A stretch of DNA of 64,000 bases, from positions 1 to 64,000 of the IMG/VR virus record IMGVR_UViG_3300005264_000008. One strand, given 5' to 3'. Below the pieces are notes generated by a model. The model worked only from the letters and a program-made list of their open reading frames with translations, searched no databases and had not been told where the DNA came from. The position numbers were made by a program, and so were the translations under genes. Shown piece by piece: positions 15,795-25,842 of the stretch; the first letter of the stretch is position 1, and each line of letters starts with the position of its first letter. This DNA comes from a virus.

Positions 15795-16838
15795 ATGGGA
15801 TTGAATTTCGATGATATATTCAAGAAAATATCAGAAACAAATATTGGTATTAAAAAACGAATATTATTAATTGATGGTCATAATACATTTATGAGGGCAA
15901 TGTCAATGCAAAATATTGTGAATGATAATGGTGTTCATATAGGAGGATTGTCTGGATTTTTACTTAGTATAGGAAGTACATTAAAAAAGTTGAAACCTAT
16001 CCATGAAATTGTTATTGTCTTTGACGGAAAAGACACAATTAAATCAAGAAGAGAAATTTATGAAAATTATAAATTAAAAAAGAAAGATATTTCTCGATTT
16101 GGATTTTATAATGTGAAACAGGAACAAAATGCAATCAAATTTCAAATGGAACGTTTGTTTAAATATTTTGAATTTTTGCCTGTTCGTGTTATAATTGCAG
16201 ACTATGCCGAAGCAGATGATGTAATTGGATATATGGCATCAAATTATAAAGATTTTTTTGAAGATGTTAATCAGATATATATAATGTCAACTGATAAAGA
16301 TTATAAACAAAATTTAGTAAAAAATGATGATATTGAAATTAGTATTTTTGAACCATCAAAAAAGATTATAATTGATAAGGATACTTTCAAAACACAGTAT
16401 AATATGATACCTGAAAATTATACATTATTGAAGTGTTTTATTCGAGATGACGGTGATAATATACCAGGTGTATATGGCATTGGCGAAAAAACATTTGCTA
16501 AGTTATTTCCATTTGTATTGAATACGGATACAGTATTTGATATTAGCAGTTTTTTTGATGTAATAACACATGATGACATTTATACAAAAAGCAAATCAAA
16601 GAAAATACAAAGTGTATTACAACAACAGGACTTATTGAATATTTTTTATAAACTTGTAGATTTACGGAATAATAGTTTAAAAAATATTACATCTGATATG
16701 ATTGGTGATATTAAAATGATATTAAAAAAACCAGTTCCAATTACGAATAAATACTCAATATTACAATTAGCTACACAAGATGGTGTAATAAATTTTATTA
16801 AAAATCCTATTAAATGGGTGGAACAGGTATTTATATAA
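15795..16838 (+). CDS. rnh: 5'-3' exonuclease of the FEN/T4 RNase H family
   Basis: 347 residues with a PIN-like N-terminal part: ILLIDGHNTFMRAMSM (Asp27), IVIVFDGKDTIKSRREIYENYK, DYAEADDVIGYMAS and IMSTDKDYKQNL. A helix-hairpin-helix follows: DDGDNIPGVYGIGEKTFAKL. These are the metal-binding acidic clusters and DNA-binding loop of flap endonucleases. In T4, RNase H removes primers and flaps on the lagging strand. It lies next to dUTPase and upstream of late sigma. Confidence 0.9.
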   Translation: MGLNFDDIFKKISETNIGIKKRILLIDGHNTFMRAMSMQNIVNDNGVHIGGLSGFLLSIGSTLKKLKPIHEIVIVFDGKDTIKSRREIYENYKLKKKDISRFGFYNVKQEQNAIKFQMERLFKYFEFLPVRVIIADYAEADDVIGYMASNYKDFFEDVNQIYIMSTDKDYKQNLVKNDDIEISIFEPSKKIIIDKDTFKTQYNMIPENYTLLKCFIRDDGDNIPGVYGIGEKTFAKLFPFVLNTDTVFDISSFFDVITHDDIYTKSKSKKIQSVLQQQDLLNIFYKLVDLRNNSLKNITSDMIGDIKMILKKPVPITNKYSILQLATQDGVINFIKNPIKWVEQVFI

Positions 16839-16874
16839 GAATGATTTAATTTACTTAATTAAAATAAAAACAAA

Positions 16875-17405
16875 ATGAAAATAGATATTGTTAATAAGTC
16901 GCTATTTGACCTTCCAAAATTTGCGATTAAGGGAGATGTAGGAATGGATTTATATGCAAATATAACTGATGAATGGTTAGATTTACAAAATATATCTGAT
17001 AATAATATTAGTTATATATCATTGAATAATAAACATAATGTAGCTGTTGACTTTTATAAGAAAAGTATATGGTTAGAACCTCGTGATAGAGTATTAATAC
17101 CAACTGGTATTCATATAGGACTGCCAACTGGATATGAAGCCCAAATACGAAGTAGGAGTGGGTTAGCATTGAAGTATGGTGTATGTGTATTAAATAGTCC
17201 TGGTACTATAGACAATGAATATACAGGAGAAATACAAATAATTATATATAATTCATCTAACCAACGATATGAAGTTCAATATGGTGATAAAATAGCACAA
17301 ATGGTTATTAAAAAATATGAAGATAATATTGAATGGGATTTAAAATCCACACTCACATCTTCAATACGTGATACTAATGGATTTGGACATACTGGTGATA
17401 AATAA
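16875..17405 (+). CDS. dut: dUTP diphosphatase (trimeric dUTPase)
   Basis: 176 residues with the five dUTPase motifs in order: GDVGMDLYA, LIPTGIHIGLPTGYEAQIRS, RSGLALKYG, SPGTIDNEYTGEIQ and a C-terminal FGHTG. The enzyme hydrolyses dUTP to dUMP, keeping uracil out of phage DNA and supplying dTMP synthesis. An insertion of about 25 residues follows motif I (DEWLDLQNISDNN...). The gene is 11 bases before the HD-domain gene. Confidence 0.93.
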   Translation: MKIDIVNKSLFDLPKFAIKGDVGMDLYANITDEWLDLQNISDNNISYISLNNKHNVAVDFYKKSIWLEPRDRVLIPTGIHIGLPTGYEAQIRSRSGLALKYGVCVLNSPGTIDNEYTGEIQIIIYNSSNQRYEVQYGDKIAQMVIKKYEDNIEWDLKSTLTSSIRDTNGFGHTGDK

Positions 17406-17416
17406 AAAAATAAATT

Positions 17417-18067
17417 ATGATAAGTGAGAAACAAATTGTAGAAAATTACAATATTTATATTCAATTGTTAAAAAAAGTTACAACTGAAGAGCGTTATAAT
17501 AATATAATTAAATTATTAACATCTTTGAATGAAGAGCATGTTGCAACAGCACCTGCATCGGCAAAAAAACATTATCATGGTGCATATCATGGTGGATTGA
17601 TAGTACATTTGTTAAATGTATACACATTCGCAAATCAAATATATGAAATGTGGAAAATAAATGGCAGTGATTTGAGTGGTTATGATAAGAATGAATTATT
17701 ATTCACTGCATTAACACATGATATTGGAAAGCTTGGTACAGTTGGACAGCCGTTCTATATTTTACAAACAGATAATTGGAGACGTGATAAGTTGGGTGAA
17801 TTATATACATATAATCCTGACATAGCATTCTTACGACATAGTGATAGAACATTATACTTATTCCAAGAATTTAATATAAAATTAACTGAGAATGAATATA
17901 TTGGTATATACACACATGATGGATTGTTTGATGTTAAAAATGAAATTCATTTTAAATCATCGAATCCAAATCAATTATTCAAAACTAATTTACCATTTAT
18001 ATTACATCAAGCTGATTATATGGCTTATAGAATAGAAACAGAAAATGAACGAGATACTACAAAATAA
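17417..18067 (+). CDS. HD-domain phosphohydrolase
   Basis: 216 residues. HYHGAYHGGLIVHLLNV supplies the first metal ligands, LTHDIGKLG (His101-Asp102) is the HD motif, and LRHSDRTLYLF and YIGIYTHDGLFD provide later histidines and aspartates. HD-domain proteins are metal-dependent phosphohydrolases; in phages they are often nucleotidases or nucleases. The exact substrate is not readable, but placement after dUTPase suggests nucleotide metabolism. The end overlaps the next gene by 23 bases. Confidence 0.8.
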   Translation: MISEKQIVENYNIYIQLLKKVTTEERYNNIIKLLTSLNEEHVATAPASAKKHYHGAYHGGLIVHLLNVYTFANQIYEMWKINGSDLSGYDKNELLFTALTHDIGKLGTVGQPFYILQTDNWRRDKLGELYTYNPDIAFLRHSDRTLYLFQEFNIKLTENEYIGIYTHDGLFDVKNEIHFKSSNPNQLFKTNLPFILHQADYMAYRIETENERDTTK

Positions 18068-18356
18068 TATAACCATTTATATTTTAATTGGTGTGATAGT
18101 AATTCTAATGATTATTATTATAAATTTGATGCGTAATTATTTACATATTAATAGAATTAATGATACATTAATATCATCATTTAATAATATTAAAGACATC
18201 ATTACAACTGCAACTAATAGATTACTTGAAATCGATAGGAAGGGTACATTTAGTAGTGATGATGAAAGTGGATTTATATTTACTCAAATGAAAAATATAC
18301 AATTAATATTGCAATCACTATTTGATAACACTAATACTAACACTAACAATGATTAA
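18045..18356 (+). CDS. Small single-pass membrane protein
   Basis: 103 residues with one strong transmembrane segment (about 8-28, ITIYILIGVIVILMIIIINL), then a charged helix and an Asn/Thr-rich tail repeated as NTNTNTNND. It begins inside the HD gene. The topology suggests an N-out, C-in anchor. It could be an inner-membrane lysis or takeover factor, but nothing decides this. Confidence 0.6.
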   Translation: MNEILQNNITIYILIGVIVILMIIIINLMRNYLHINRINDTLISSFNNIKDIITTATNRLLEIDRKGTFSSDDESGFIFTQMKNIQLILQSLFDNTNTNTNND

Positions 18357-18774
18357 ACCAATTTTAAATATTACGGTTGATAATAAGTTATTTGTGCGAA
18401 AAGATACATTTTATTGTAATAATAACACAGAATTTACAATTAATATAACTAATACATATAATTATATTATAATGTGTAGTATTATAAGTGATGATAATTT
18501 AGAACCATTTATAACAGCACCGTTAAAACCAATGCAAGATTATAGCATAACATCAGTATTCAAATCTGATGAATATAATAGTATTGATTATAAAGTTAGT
18601 GTACTATTATCATTATCAAATGAAAAACCGATTTTTTATAAGGATTTTTTCTTTTTTAATAAACATATGAAAAAGTATATTAATTTAATAAACAAAACAT
18701 CAATATGTACATCATGTAATAGTCAATTAGAATTTGGTTGGGACTACTGCCCAACTTGCGGATTAAAAAAATAA
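18349..18774 (+). CDS. Protein with C-terminal zinc ribbon
   Basis: I use the ATG at 18349-18351 (MIKPILNITVDNKLF); a longer frame begins at a TTG inside the previous gene. 141 residues. The N-terminal 95 residues are beta-rich (FTINITNTYNYIIMCS...). The C-terminus has CTSCNSQLEFGWDYCPTCG, a four-cysteine zinc ribbon. It overlaps the previous gene (ATGATTAA) and lies 10 bases before the late sigma gene. Proteins with such ribbons often bind nucleic acid or RNA polymerase, so a link to transcription is possible but unproven. Confidence 0.6.
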   Translation: MIKPILNITVDNKLFVRKDTFYCNNNTEFTINITNTYNYIIMCSIISDDNLEPFITAPLKPMQDYSITSVFKSDEYNSIDYKVSVLLSLSNEKPIFYKDFFFFNKHMKKYINLINKTSICTSCNSQLEFGWDYCPTCGLKK

Positions 18775-18784
18775 ATAATAGAGT

Positions 18785-19543
18785 ATGTCACGAAAGAAAA
18801 CAAAAAAAGTACCATATTTTAATGATGGAACTGAAAAAGCAATTCAGATATATAATAATGAATCTGATGTAGATAAACGAAATTTATTATTTGAACAAGA
18901 AATATTATATCCGATATTGAAATTATCCGAGTACCTGATAAATTCAATGCATATGTATAATATTATGGATGATGGTAATATAAAAAACTTACAATTTGAA
19001 ATTGTAAACGATGTATTAACTAAGTTAGATAAAATCAATACTGATAAAGGGAAAGCATTTTCATATTTACATATTGTTATACGGAATTTTTTAATCGGTA
19101 AATCAAAAAAAGTACATAATAAAAAGATTAATAAAATTGAATTGGAATACTTTGATACGTTTTCTTTTTTCGATGAGAATCATTATTATATAGATGGCGA
19201 TAGTAAAAATGATATTAGTAAATTTGTCACACAATTTACTACAATTATTAAAGATAATATTAATTTAATATATGATAGTGAACAAGAGCGTAATATTATA
19301 ATTGACATTTTAGATTTATTTTATGACAGTTCCCATCTCAATAAAATAAATAAACGTGAACTGTATGCATATATTAAAAATAAATATAATATTGAAAGTA
19401 AATTTTTGACGAGTGTTTTAAAAGATTTAAAGATTATATATATTAAAGCATATGCCGAATTTAATGATATTGGTATGATAAATGTCGATTCACTATTGCG
19501 AAAATATAAAGAATCGAATATAAATAAACTTTTTAAATTTTAA
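18785..19543 (+). CDS. 55: Late-transcription sigma factor, gp55-like
   Basis: 252 residues. The central KAFSYLHIVIRNFLIGKSKK resembles the sigma region 2 segment of T4 and cyanophage gp55, and the C-terminal part (KRELYAYIKNKYNIESKFLT) looks like a helix-turn-helix. gp55 directs host RNA polymerase to TATAAATA late promoters and binds the gp45 sliding clamp through its C-terminus. This protein ends NINKLFKF, almost the same tail as three methyltransferases in this window (NNLFNF), supporting a clamp-docking role. Several TATAAATA-like boxes are present upstream of late-type genes. Confidence 0.75.
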   Translation: MSRKKTKKVPYFNDGTEKAIQIYNNESDVDKRNLLFEQEILYPILKLSEYLINSMHMYNIMDDGNIKNLQFEIVNDVLTKLDKINTDKGKAFSYLHIVIRNFLIGKSKKVHNKKINKIELEYFDTFSFFDENHYYIDGDSKNDISKFVTQFTTIIKDNINLIYDSEQERNIIIDILDLFYDSSHLNKINKRELYAYIKNKYNIESKFLTSVLKDLKIIYIKAYAEFNDIGMINVDSLLRKYKESNINKLFKF

Positions 19544-19548
19544 CATAT

Positions 19549-19950
19549 ATGATAAACACAAACGAAATAAAAGTATTTGATGGTGTTAACTTATCAGACA
19601 TATTCAAAAATGTTTTTGTAAACAATAGCTTTACAAAAACAAATATAGATAGTGTTATTACTAATTTAATGGAAAAAATTAAATCAGTTAATGACTCTAT
19701 CATAATAGCACCAGTTGTAAAAGATTATTTAAATACTGCAATTGCTAATGATAAAGTATTATTGGAAATGGCTAAAATAGTCGAAAGATTGAATAATTCG
19801 GGTGATGGGCAATTAGGTGTAAATGGTATGAGTGATTTGATGATGACAGCGGAAGATTTGCAGAGTTTAGATGAACACGTTACTAAACATTTTGATGATA
19901 TTACCGAAAAAACATCGAAAAAATTGGTGAAAATGAAAAAAAACACATGA
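19549..19950 (+). CDS. Hypothetical helical protein
   Basis: 133 residues, starting MINTNEIKVFDGVNLSDIF, helical with a short GDGQLGVNGMSDLMM linker near residue 90 and a charged end (KLVKMKKNT). It lies 5 bases after late sigma and overlaps the spike-like gene by 4 bases (ATGA), so it is co-translated with a baseplate component and may be virion-associated. No family is recognised. Confidence 0.55.
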   Translation: MINTNEIKVFDGVNLSDIFKNVFVNNSFTKTNIDSVITNLMEKIKSVNDSIIIAPVVKDYLNTAIANDKVLLEMAKIVERLNNSGDGQLGVNGMSDLMMTAEDLQSLDEHVTKHFDDITEKTSKKLVKMKKNT

Positions 19951-21131
19951 AATTAGAATATAACAATACAATATCATATGATAAAAAGGATATAAAAGTA
20001 CAAACACAGCTGAAGGAATATGAACCTGCTGAAATTGTTGATGTTATATACGATGATTCACATCCTCGTTATAGTACTGATATGGATATTGGTTCTGTTA
20101 TTATTAGACGTTTATTCACTGATTATAATAAAAAATACACAGCACTACCAATAGCAAAACCAGCAAACGGAAATAATCAATTATATCCATTGCGATATGA
20201 AATTGTTATGGTATATAAATCGATTGGTCCACATACAGGAACAACTAATCAATCTACTACTTATTACTATGACAATCCAATTAGTGTATGGAATTTAGCA
20301 AATCATAATGCGTTACCATTTTCAACTATTAGTACAAATCGAGAAAAACAGAATGATTATACTAATTTTACTGGTGTGAACAGTAAAAAGAATCAAAATA
20401 TAATATTAGGGGAATATTTTACTGAACAACCATCTGTTAATAAATTAAAGCCATTTGAAGGTGACTATATATTACAGGGTCGTTATAATAATAGTATTCG
20501 ATTCACCAATACAACATTACCAAATAAAGATAATCAATGGTCTAAACAAGGTAAAGCAGGTGACCCACTAATTATAATAAATAATACACGTAATACTGAA
20601 AAATCATTTGGTTTTAGATTAGAGGATATAAACCGTGATGATAGTAATATTTGGCTAACATCTACACAGACAATTCCAATCGAACTCGTTGCTAAGGAAC
20701 AAAAAGGATTCGTAGCAAATTATAAACCTGAATTAGTAAATAAATATAATCAACCACAACTTATTTTTAATAGTGGAAGACTGATATTCAATGCTAAAAC
20801 TGATAGTGTTGTTGTAAGTGCAAATAAAAGTATAAATTTAATATCTAATGACAATATAGTTATTAATAGCGATAAATATATAAATCTAAATAGTAATAAA
20901 ATATATATAGGAGGAGTAAGTGCGAGTAAAGAAAAAGAACCAATTGTACTTGGTCAGCAAATATTAAATACGCTTGATGAAATTATTAATATCATAACAA
21001 CATTAACAGTTGGTACTGCGGTCGGACCATCAACACCACCATTACCAACTACATTGACAAAATTATTAAATCTACAAATTAAATTAAAAACATCTAAATA
21101 TATTTTAAGTAAAAAAATATTCACAGAATAA
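19947..21131 (+). CDS. Baseplate hub/spike-like structural protein (gp5-like C-terminal repeats)
   Basis: 394 residues. An N-terminal OB-like part (EIVDVIYDDSHPRYSTDMDIG) is followed by FEGDYILQGRYNNSIRF, a motif I recall from baseplate spike proteins of T4-like marine phages. A beta-helical stretch with short repeats (INLISNDNIVINSDKYINLN) then resembles the gp5/VgrG needle. The C-terminus is helical. There is no lysozyme domain, unlike T4 gp5. It probably forms the cell-puncturing needle; the helical end may trimerise. It overlaps its upstream gene by ATGA. Confidence 0.7.
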   Translation: MKLEYNNTISYDKKDIKVQTQLKEYEPAEIVDVIYDDSHPRYSTDMDIGSVIIRRLFTDYNKKYTALPIAKPANGNNQLYPLRYEIVMVYKSIGPHTGTTNQSTTYYYDNPISVWNLANHNALPFSTISTNREKQNDYTNFTGVNSKKNQNIILGEYFTEQPSVNKLKPFEGDYILQGRYNNSIRFTNTTLPNKDNQWSKQGKAGDPLIIINNTRNTEKSFGFRLEDINRDDSNIWLTSTQTIPIELVAKEQKGFVANYKPELVNKYNQPQLIFNSGRLIFNAKTDSVVVSANKSINLISNDNIVINSDKYINLNSNKIYIGGVSASKEKEPIVLGQQILNTLDEIINIITTLTVGTAVGPSTPPLPTTLTKLLNLQIKLKTSKYILSKKIFTE

Positions 21132-21142
21132 ACACAAAAATT

Positions 21143-21505
21143 ATGACAAAGAAAGAATTAAATCAAATTGTAACTCAAATTGTAAATGTAAAAGTTCAAC
21201 AACTGGTTAGTCCATTAATAACTGAATTGAAAAAACAACGTGAGCAAATTAGAAAATTAACAGAACATGTTCAACGTGGTAACAATAACCAACAACCACA
21301 GCAATTAAACGCTTCATATCAACAACCAGCAGTGAATCAAGTTCCACAAAGTGGGATTATGGCACAAAGTAATGATATGATGGGCAATGGAGAATATGAA
21401 AATAGTCCACTATTACAAGAAATGTTAAATAAAAATTACAAACCATTACTTGATAAAACTAAAAAAGCAGTAGATAGAATTAGAACTAATACACCTATTA
21501 AATAA
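21143..21505 (+). CDS. Small coiled-coil protein with shared N-terminal tag
   Basis: 120 residues beginning MTKKELNQIVTQIVNVKVQQ, a divergent copy of the MKxTKKxL tag. A coiled coil follows (LITELKKQREQIRKLTEHV), then a Gln/Asn/Pro-rich linker (NNNQQPQQLNASYQQP) and a basic end. It is last in the plus-strand run after the spike-like gene and just before a terminator, so late expression and a virion role are plausible. Confidence 0.55.
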   Translation: MTKKELNQIVTQIVNVKVQQLVSPLITELKKQREQIRKLTEHVQRGNNNQQPQQLNASYQQPAVNQVPQSGIMAQSNDMMGNGEYENSPLLQEMLNKNYKPLLDKTKKAVDRIRTNTPIK

Positions 21506-21538
21506 AAAAAAAGCAAGTATAACTTGCTTTTTTTTATT
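21506..21538 (+). terminator. Intrinsic terminator
   Basis: AAAAAGCAAGT pairs with ACTTGCTTTTT around an ATA loop, directly after the stop at 21505, with a long T run (to 21538). It closes the 15527-21505 plus-strand unit, and the A tract on the left makes it usable on the minus strand too. Confidence 0.85.
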
Positions 21539-21552
21539 TACCATTGTACAAT

Positions 21553-21660
21553 TTATGATTTTATTACCCATTCACCATTTGGTTCGAGATTTTCAATTGC
21601 ATCAGCAATTTCTTCAGCACACGTTGCAACTGTTCCTAAATCATCTAATAATTCACTCAT
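21553..21660 (-). CDS. 35-residue acidic protein
   Basis: A short frame from ATG 21658-21660: MSELLDDLGTVATCAEEIAD, then AIENLEPNGEWVIKS. Its coding-like composition, A-rich leader and position right after a terminator support a real small gene. Function unknown. Confidence 0.45.
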   Translation of the reverse strand: MSELLDDLGTVATCAEEIADAIENLEPNGEWVIKS

Positions 21661-21787
21661 ATTTTTTTGTTTGTTTGTTTGTTTATAAATATAGTTTCTT
21701 TTTTGTATTTTTTAATTTTTTCTAAATTCATACTACAGATATACATTAATTATTGTTAATAAATGCTAATTCTTTAGTTTGTATATA

Positions 21788-21961
21788 TTAAGGATGATTT
21801 ACAACTCTCATATTATGAAAGTTTGTACCATCTTCATATTTTTCCATATTTTTGAAAATTTCGTCAGTTAACACAAAATCAATGGTTTTACCATTCTTAA
21901 TATATTTATAATTGATATCGTATCAAATAATACCACCAATTTTAAAATTATTATACCACAT
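21788..21961 (-). pseudogene. Small hypothetical gene with in-frame TGA
   Basis: The frame from ATG 21959-21961 reads MWYNNFKIGGII, then TGA (21923-21925), then YDINYKYIKNGKTIDFVLTD and EIFKNMEKYEDGTNFHNMRV to a TAA at 21788. The downstream part is clearly protein-like. The stop is one C-to-T change from CGA (Arg). The frame also extends upstream through a run of eight G (minus strand; plus-strand C8 at 21979-21986), the longest G/C homopolymer in the window. The stretch 21661-21787 shows nothing I can assign. Confidence 0.45.
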
Positions 21962-22017
21962 AAATAAGTTTTTTATAACCCCCCCCTTTCCAAGAGTGAT
22001 TTTCAATTTATTTTTTA

Positions 22018-22304
22018 TTACAACAACACATCCGATATTTTAGATTGTTCCAATTCGATAAATATATTGAAGTATTCTAATAATGCAGGTTCGTAACCAT
22101 TTATTTTTAAAGGGTGTCCTTGTTTTTTTTTATAACTTCGGTAGGATTATTATTCGAAATCTCATTCAGTAGTTTTTGGTTATGACACAATTTTTTTTCA
22201 AGATACGACTTAAACACACAACCTATTTCAATTGCAACAGTGTCTTCAATTTTAGCGTTTGTATAATTTGTTCGTATGAAATGTGGAAAATACTGTATAT
22301 CCAT
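22018..22304 (-). pseudogene. Small hypothetical gene with homopolymer frameshift
   Basis: ATG 22302-22304 starts MDIQYFPHFIRTNYTNAKIE, which stops after KKNKDTL. Adding one A to the A9 run (plus-strand T9 at 22123-22131) continues it as KKKQGHPLKINGYEPALLEY and FNIFIELEQSKISDVLL to a TAA at 22018, giving a whole number of codons. Function unknown. It precedes about 110 bases of AT-rich DNA before the primase, where no further feature is seen. Confidence 0.5.
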
Positions 22305-22417
22305 AATTGCTATTTTGTTGATTAAAAATTTACTATGTATTATGTTTTTATAAATAAAATAACTTTTTTATTAATATTGGTGTAATTTTCGATTTTTTAA
22401 TTGATTTTATTTTAAAT

Positions 22418-23398
22418 ATGAGTCATAACATAAAACTATTGCAATATATAAAACCATTTCTTGGAGATTACAAAAAGACAAGTGATTCAAATGTAGCATT
22501 TATATGTCCATTTTGTAACCATCCTAAGAAGAAATTAGAAGTGAATATTAGTAAAAACGATACTAAAATGGGATATTGGCATTGTTGGGTTTGTGGTGAA
22601 GGTGGGCATCATTTGGCAAATTTGTTTAAAAAACTAGATTACAATCAAAACATAATATCAGATTTATATAAACTAGTATCAAATAACAAATCAAATGCAA
22701 TATATGTAAAGTCAGATATAGATAGTATTTTTACTAATAATCATAAAACATTAGTATTTAATCGAGATTTTAAACCATTGTATAATAATATAAATGATAG
22801 TATAGAATATAAACGTGCAATTAAATATTTGGAAAATAGAAATGTAACTAAATATGAGATAGAGCGATATAAAATTCATTACTTTGAACATACAATTATA
22901 AATGATAAACAATTGTATAATAGAATTGTGATACCAACATATAATGATGAATTTAAATTTATATCGTATATTACACGAGACTACACAGACAATCAATATA
23001 TTCCATATATTAAACCAAAAATATCTCATACTGATATTATATTTTTTGAACATTTAATTAATTGGAATTTACCCATATTTTTAGTTGAAGGAGTATTTGA
23101 TGCGATAGCGTTACGATACAATGCTATTCCATTATTAGGCAAAAATATCAATACTAAGCTATTAAATAAGCTACAGCAACATCAACCACCTGTATATGTA
23201 GTTTTCGACCCTGATGCGAAATTTGACTCGATTTTGAAAGCTAAATATTTGTATGAAAAAGGTATTAGTAATGTTAATGTAGTATTACTAGATTCAGATG
23301 GAGATATTGCTGATATGGGATATGAAATGAGTATGGAATATATTTTACGAAATAATGTGAATATAAATTTAGAAACTATAATGAAATTATTATTATGA
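22418..23398 (+). CDS. 61: DNA primase (T4 gp61/DnaG type)
   Basis: 326 residues. An N-terminal zinc finger has CPFC (Cys30, Cys33) and HCWVCG (Cys56, Cys59). A Toprim catalytic domain follows, with [12 protein letters not shown] (about 220) and [12 protein letters not shown] (about 265). This enzyme makes RNA primers for lagging-strand synthesis and works with the gp41-type helicase at 47716. The stop overlaps the methyltransferase start by four bases. Confidence 0.9.
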   Translation: MSHNIKLLQYIKPFLGDYKKTSDSNVAFICPFCNHPKKKLEVNISKNDTKMGYWHCWVCGEGGHHLANLFKKLDYNQNIISDLYKLVSNNKSNAIYVKSDIDSIFTNNHKTLVFNRDFKPLYNNINDSIEYKRAIKYLENRNVTKYEIERYKIHYFEHTIINDKQLYNRIVIPTYNDEFKFISYITRDYTDNQYIPYIKPKISHTDIIFFEHLINWNLPIFLVEGVFDAIALRYNAIPLLGKNINTKLLNKLQQHQPPVYVVFDPDAKFDSILKAKYLYEKGISNVNVVLLDSDGDIADMGYEMSMEYILRNNVNINLETIMKLLL

Positions 23399-24171
23399 TA
23401 CAACTAATAAAAGGTGATTGTCTTATTGAAATGCAAAACATACCAGATAAAAGCATTGATGCTATTATTTGTGATTTACCTTATGGGGTATTAAATAAAG
23501 GCAATAAATCAGCAAAATGGGATTCCGTAATTCCTTTTGATATGTTGTGGAACGAATATAATAGAATAATTAAACTTAATGGTGCGATTGTATTATTTGG
23601 ACAAGGTATGTTTTCAGCACAATTAATGATAAGCAATAAAAAATATTGGCGATATAATTTAATTTGGGACAAAGTTGCTAAAACTGGGTTCTTAAATTCA
23701 AAGCGAATGCAACTCAGACAGCATGAGGATATATGTGTATTCTATAAAAAATTACCAACATACAACCCTCAAATGACAAAATGTGAACCACACAAAAGAA
23801 ACCATAGCAAGGGAAATATGGAAACGCCACAAAAGAATAGTTGTTATGGTAATTTTGTTGAAACACCAACTATAATATCTGATGAGAAATTTCCAACATC
23901 AATAATTACTATATCAAAAGAGCATAAGAAAGGGAAGTTTTACCACCCTACACAAAAACCAGTTGCATTATTAGAATATTTAGTAAAAACTTACACAAAC
24001 GAAAATGATACAATTTTAGATAATACAATGGGAAGTGGAACAACTGGTATAGCCTGTCAAAATCTAAATAGAAATTTTATAGGTATCGAATTAGATAAAA
24101 AATATTTTGATATTGCTGTTAAACGAGTAGAAGAAAACAAATCTAAAGTAAATAATTTATTTAATTTCTAA
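23395..24171 (+). CDS. DNA methyltransferase (adenine-N6 type) with clamp-like tail
   Basis: 258 residues. Motif IV is DLPYG (a DPPY variant) after DKSIDAIIC. Motif I is [15 protein letters not shown], followed by [14 protein letters not shown]. The order DPPY then FxGxG marks the beta class. The enzyme would methylate phage DNA for protection or regulation. The last residues KVNNLFNF match the ends of the proteins at 25181, 42705 and 19543. It overlaps primase (ATGA), so it may be delivered to the replisome; this is inference. Target sequence unknown. Confidence 0.85.
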   Translation: MIQLIKGDCLIEMQNIPDKSIDAIICDLPYGVLNKGNKSAKWDSVIPFDMLWNEYNRIIKLNGAIVLFGQGMFSAQLMISNKKYWRYNLIWDKVAKTGFLNSKRMQLRQHEDICVFYKKLPTYNPQMTKCEPHKRNHSKGNMETPQKNSCYGNFVETPTIISDEKFPTSIITISKEHKKGKFYHPTQKPVALLEYLVKTYTNENDTILDNTMGSGTTGIACQNLNRNFIGIELDKKYFDIAVKRVEENKSKVNNLFNF

Positions 24172-24173
24172 TA

Positions 24174-25181
24174 ATGAAAAAATACCCAACTGAAAATAAA
24201 TATTTTGAAACTGAAAGTGGAATTTTATATGTTAATGATACATTGTCACAATTAAAAAATATTCCGAATGAAAGTATTGATAGTGTCATTACAAGTCCAC
24301 CTTATTGGGCAATGCGTGATTACGGTGTAGATGGTCAATTAGGACAGGAAGAAACACCCGAATTGTACATTGCTAAATTGATTGATATATATGACGAAAT
24401 ATATAGAGTATTAAAATCAGATGGTACATGTTTTATAAATTTAGGTGATACGTATGCAGGAAGTGGAGCAGGGACAACAACAAAAGTAGATACAGAAAAG
24501 TATATTAAAAATTCAAAGCAAGTTTATGTAATGCCAAATGGAAGTAATAAATCTGCACAATACCGAAAAACACGCATGAATAAAAGTCTTTTGATGATTC
24601 CATATAAATTTTCAATTGAAATGATTGAGCGTGGTTGGATTACGGTTGATTTTGAACCTATTTTCTTCTTTGTTAAAAACAAAAAATATCAATTTGAACA
24701 GCAATTTGAAATTGCAACTGGTTATGATGGAAGAAAAGATATAAAATATAAAGGTGGTAATAAAGATGTAAGTATTGGTAAGCATAATAGATGGTCTTTT
24801 AAAAATTTACAAGATAAAGGGCAAAAAACACATAGTATGCATGAAAATAGAGCAAAAGGAATACCAGACAAAATATATCCAATGCGAAATATGAGAACAA
24901 CTTGGAATATCCCTACAAAACCATTCTCAGAAGCACATTTTGCAGTATATCCCGATACATTAGTTGAAAGAATGATTGAAGCAGGATGTCCAATTGACGG
25001 TGTTGTTTTGGACCCATTTATGGGTTCAGGTACAACTGGGATGGTTGCAGAACGTTTGAACCGCAAATGGATTGGAATTGATATAAATCCTGATTATTGT
25101 AAAATTGCAGAAAAACGTATAATGCAAACTAATATTATAAAAAAACAAGAAAACAAAATGAATAATTTATTTAATTTTTAA
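24174..25181 (+). CDS. DNA methyltransferase (N4-cytosine/N6-adenine type) with clamp-like tail
   Basis: 335 residues. [11 protein letters not shown] is motif IV (the SPPYW form is common in N4-cytosine and some N6-adenine enzymes). [20 protein letters not shown] is motif I and [11 protein letters not shown] motif X-like. An 80-residue target-recognition segment lies between. It ends KMNNLFNF, the shared tail. It is two bases from the previous methyltransferase, but the proteins are not close paralogs. Confidence 0.85.
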   Translation: MKKYPTENKYFETESGILYVNDTLSQLKNIPNESIDSVITSPPYWAMRDYGVDGQLGQEETPELYIAKLIDIYDEIYRVLKSDGTCFINLGDTYAGSGAGTTTKVDTEKYIKNSKQVYVMPNGSNKSAQYRKTRMNKSLLMIPYKFSIEMIERGWITVDFEPIFFFVKNKKYQFEQQFEIATGYDGRKDIKYKGGNKDVSIGKHNRWSFKNLQDKGQKTHSMHENRAKGIPDKIYPMRNMRTTWNIPTKPFSEAHFAVYPDTLVERMIEAGCPIDGVVLDPFMGSGTTGMVAERLNRKWIGIDINPDYCKIAEKRIMQTNIIKKQENKMNNLFNF

Positions 25182-25185
25182 TATT

Positions 25186-25836
25186 ATGAGACTAGAAAAC
25201 ATAACAATTCCAATTGAAGATATTGATAATATCTTCCATATTTCGGATATACATATACGAAATACCAAACGTCATGATGAATATTTATCTGTATTTGACA
25301 AGTTGTATTCGGAGATTAAACACACTAATTCAATAAATTGTGTATGTGGTGATATAGTACATACGAAGACACAAATGTCACCCGAACTAATACAAATAAC
25401 GAGTGATTTTTTTATAAATTTATCTAGGATAAATCCTACATTTGTAATAACTGGTAATCACGATACTAATTTAAGTAATAGAAATAGATTGGATGCATTA
25501 GAGCCAATTATAAATAATATACAATTAGATTCCGAAGTTAAATCTAATTTATATTATCTTAAAGAAAGTGGAATATACACTATTAATAATTCTATTGATT
25601 TAGTGGTTTTTTCTGTATTAGATGGGATTGAAAAATATAATGAAATGATTGATTATTATAAAGAATATTATTCAGATAATAATAGAAAATCATATGCAAT
25701 GTATCATGGGACAGTAAAAGGTGCTGTTACTGATTTAGGTTATAAATTAGCTGAAGAAAAAATAACAACTAATATGTTTATGCATTTCGACCATACATTA
25801 TTAGGAGACATTCATTTACAACAAACTTTAAAATAG
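25186..25836 (+). CDS. 47: Recombination nuclease gp47/SbcD-like, N-terminal part ending at TAG
   Basis: 216 residues up to a TAG at 25834-25836. It contains the Mre11/SbcD phosphoesterase motifs SDIHIRN (Asp21, His23), CGDIVHTK, GNHDTN (90-93), YHGTVKG and GDIHLQQ. The usual continuation of this family (YSGSLVQQNFGE) is found immediately after the TAG, in the same frame, as the start of the next product. So the nuclease is cut near its catalytic C-terminal motif. Either both parts associate, the TAG is read through, or it is a mutation (CAG to TAG would suffice). Confidence 0.85.
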   Translation: MRLENITIPIEDIDNIFHISDIHIRNTKRHDEYLSVFDKLYSEIKHTNSINCVCGDIVHTKTQMSPELIQITSDFFINLSRINPTFVITGNHDTNLSNRNRLDALEPIINNIQLDSEVKSNLYYLKESGIYTINNSIDLVVFSVLDGIEKYNEMIDYYKEYYSDNNRKSYAMYHGTVKGAVTDLGYKLAEEKITTNMFMHFDHTLLGDIHLQQTLK

Positions 25837-25842
25837 ATAATT

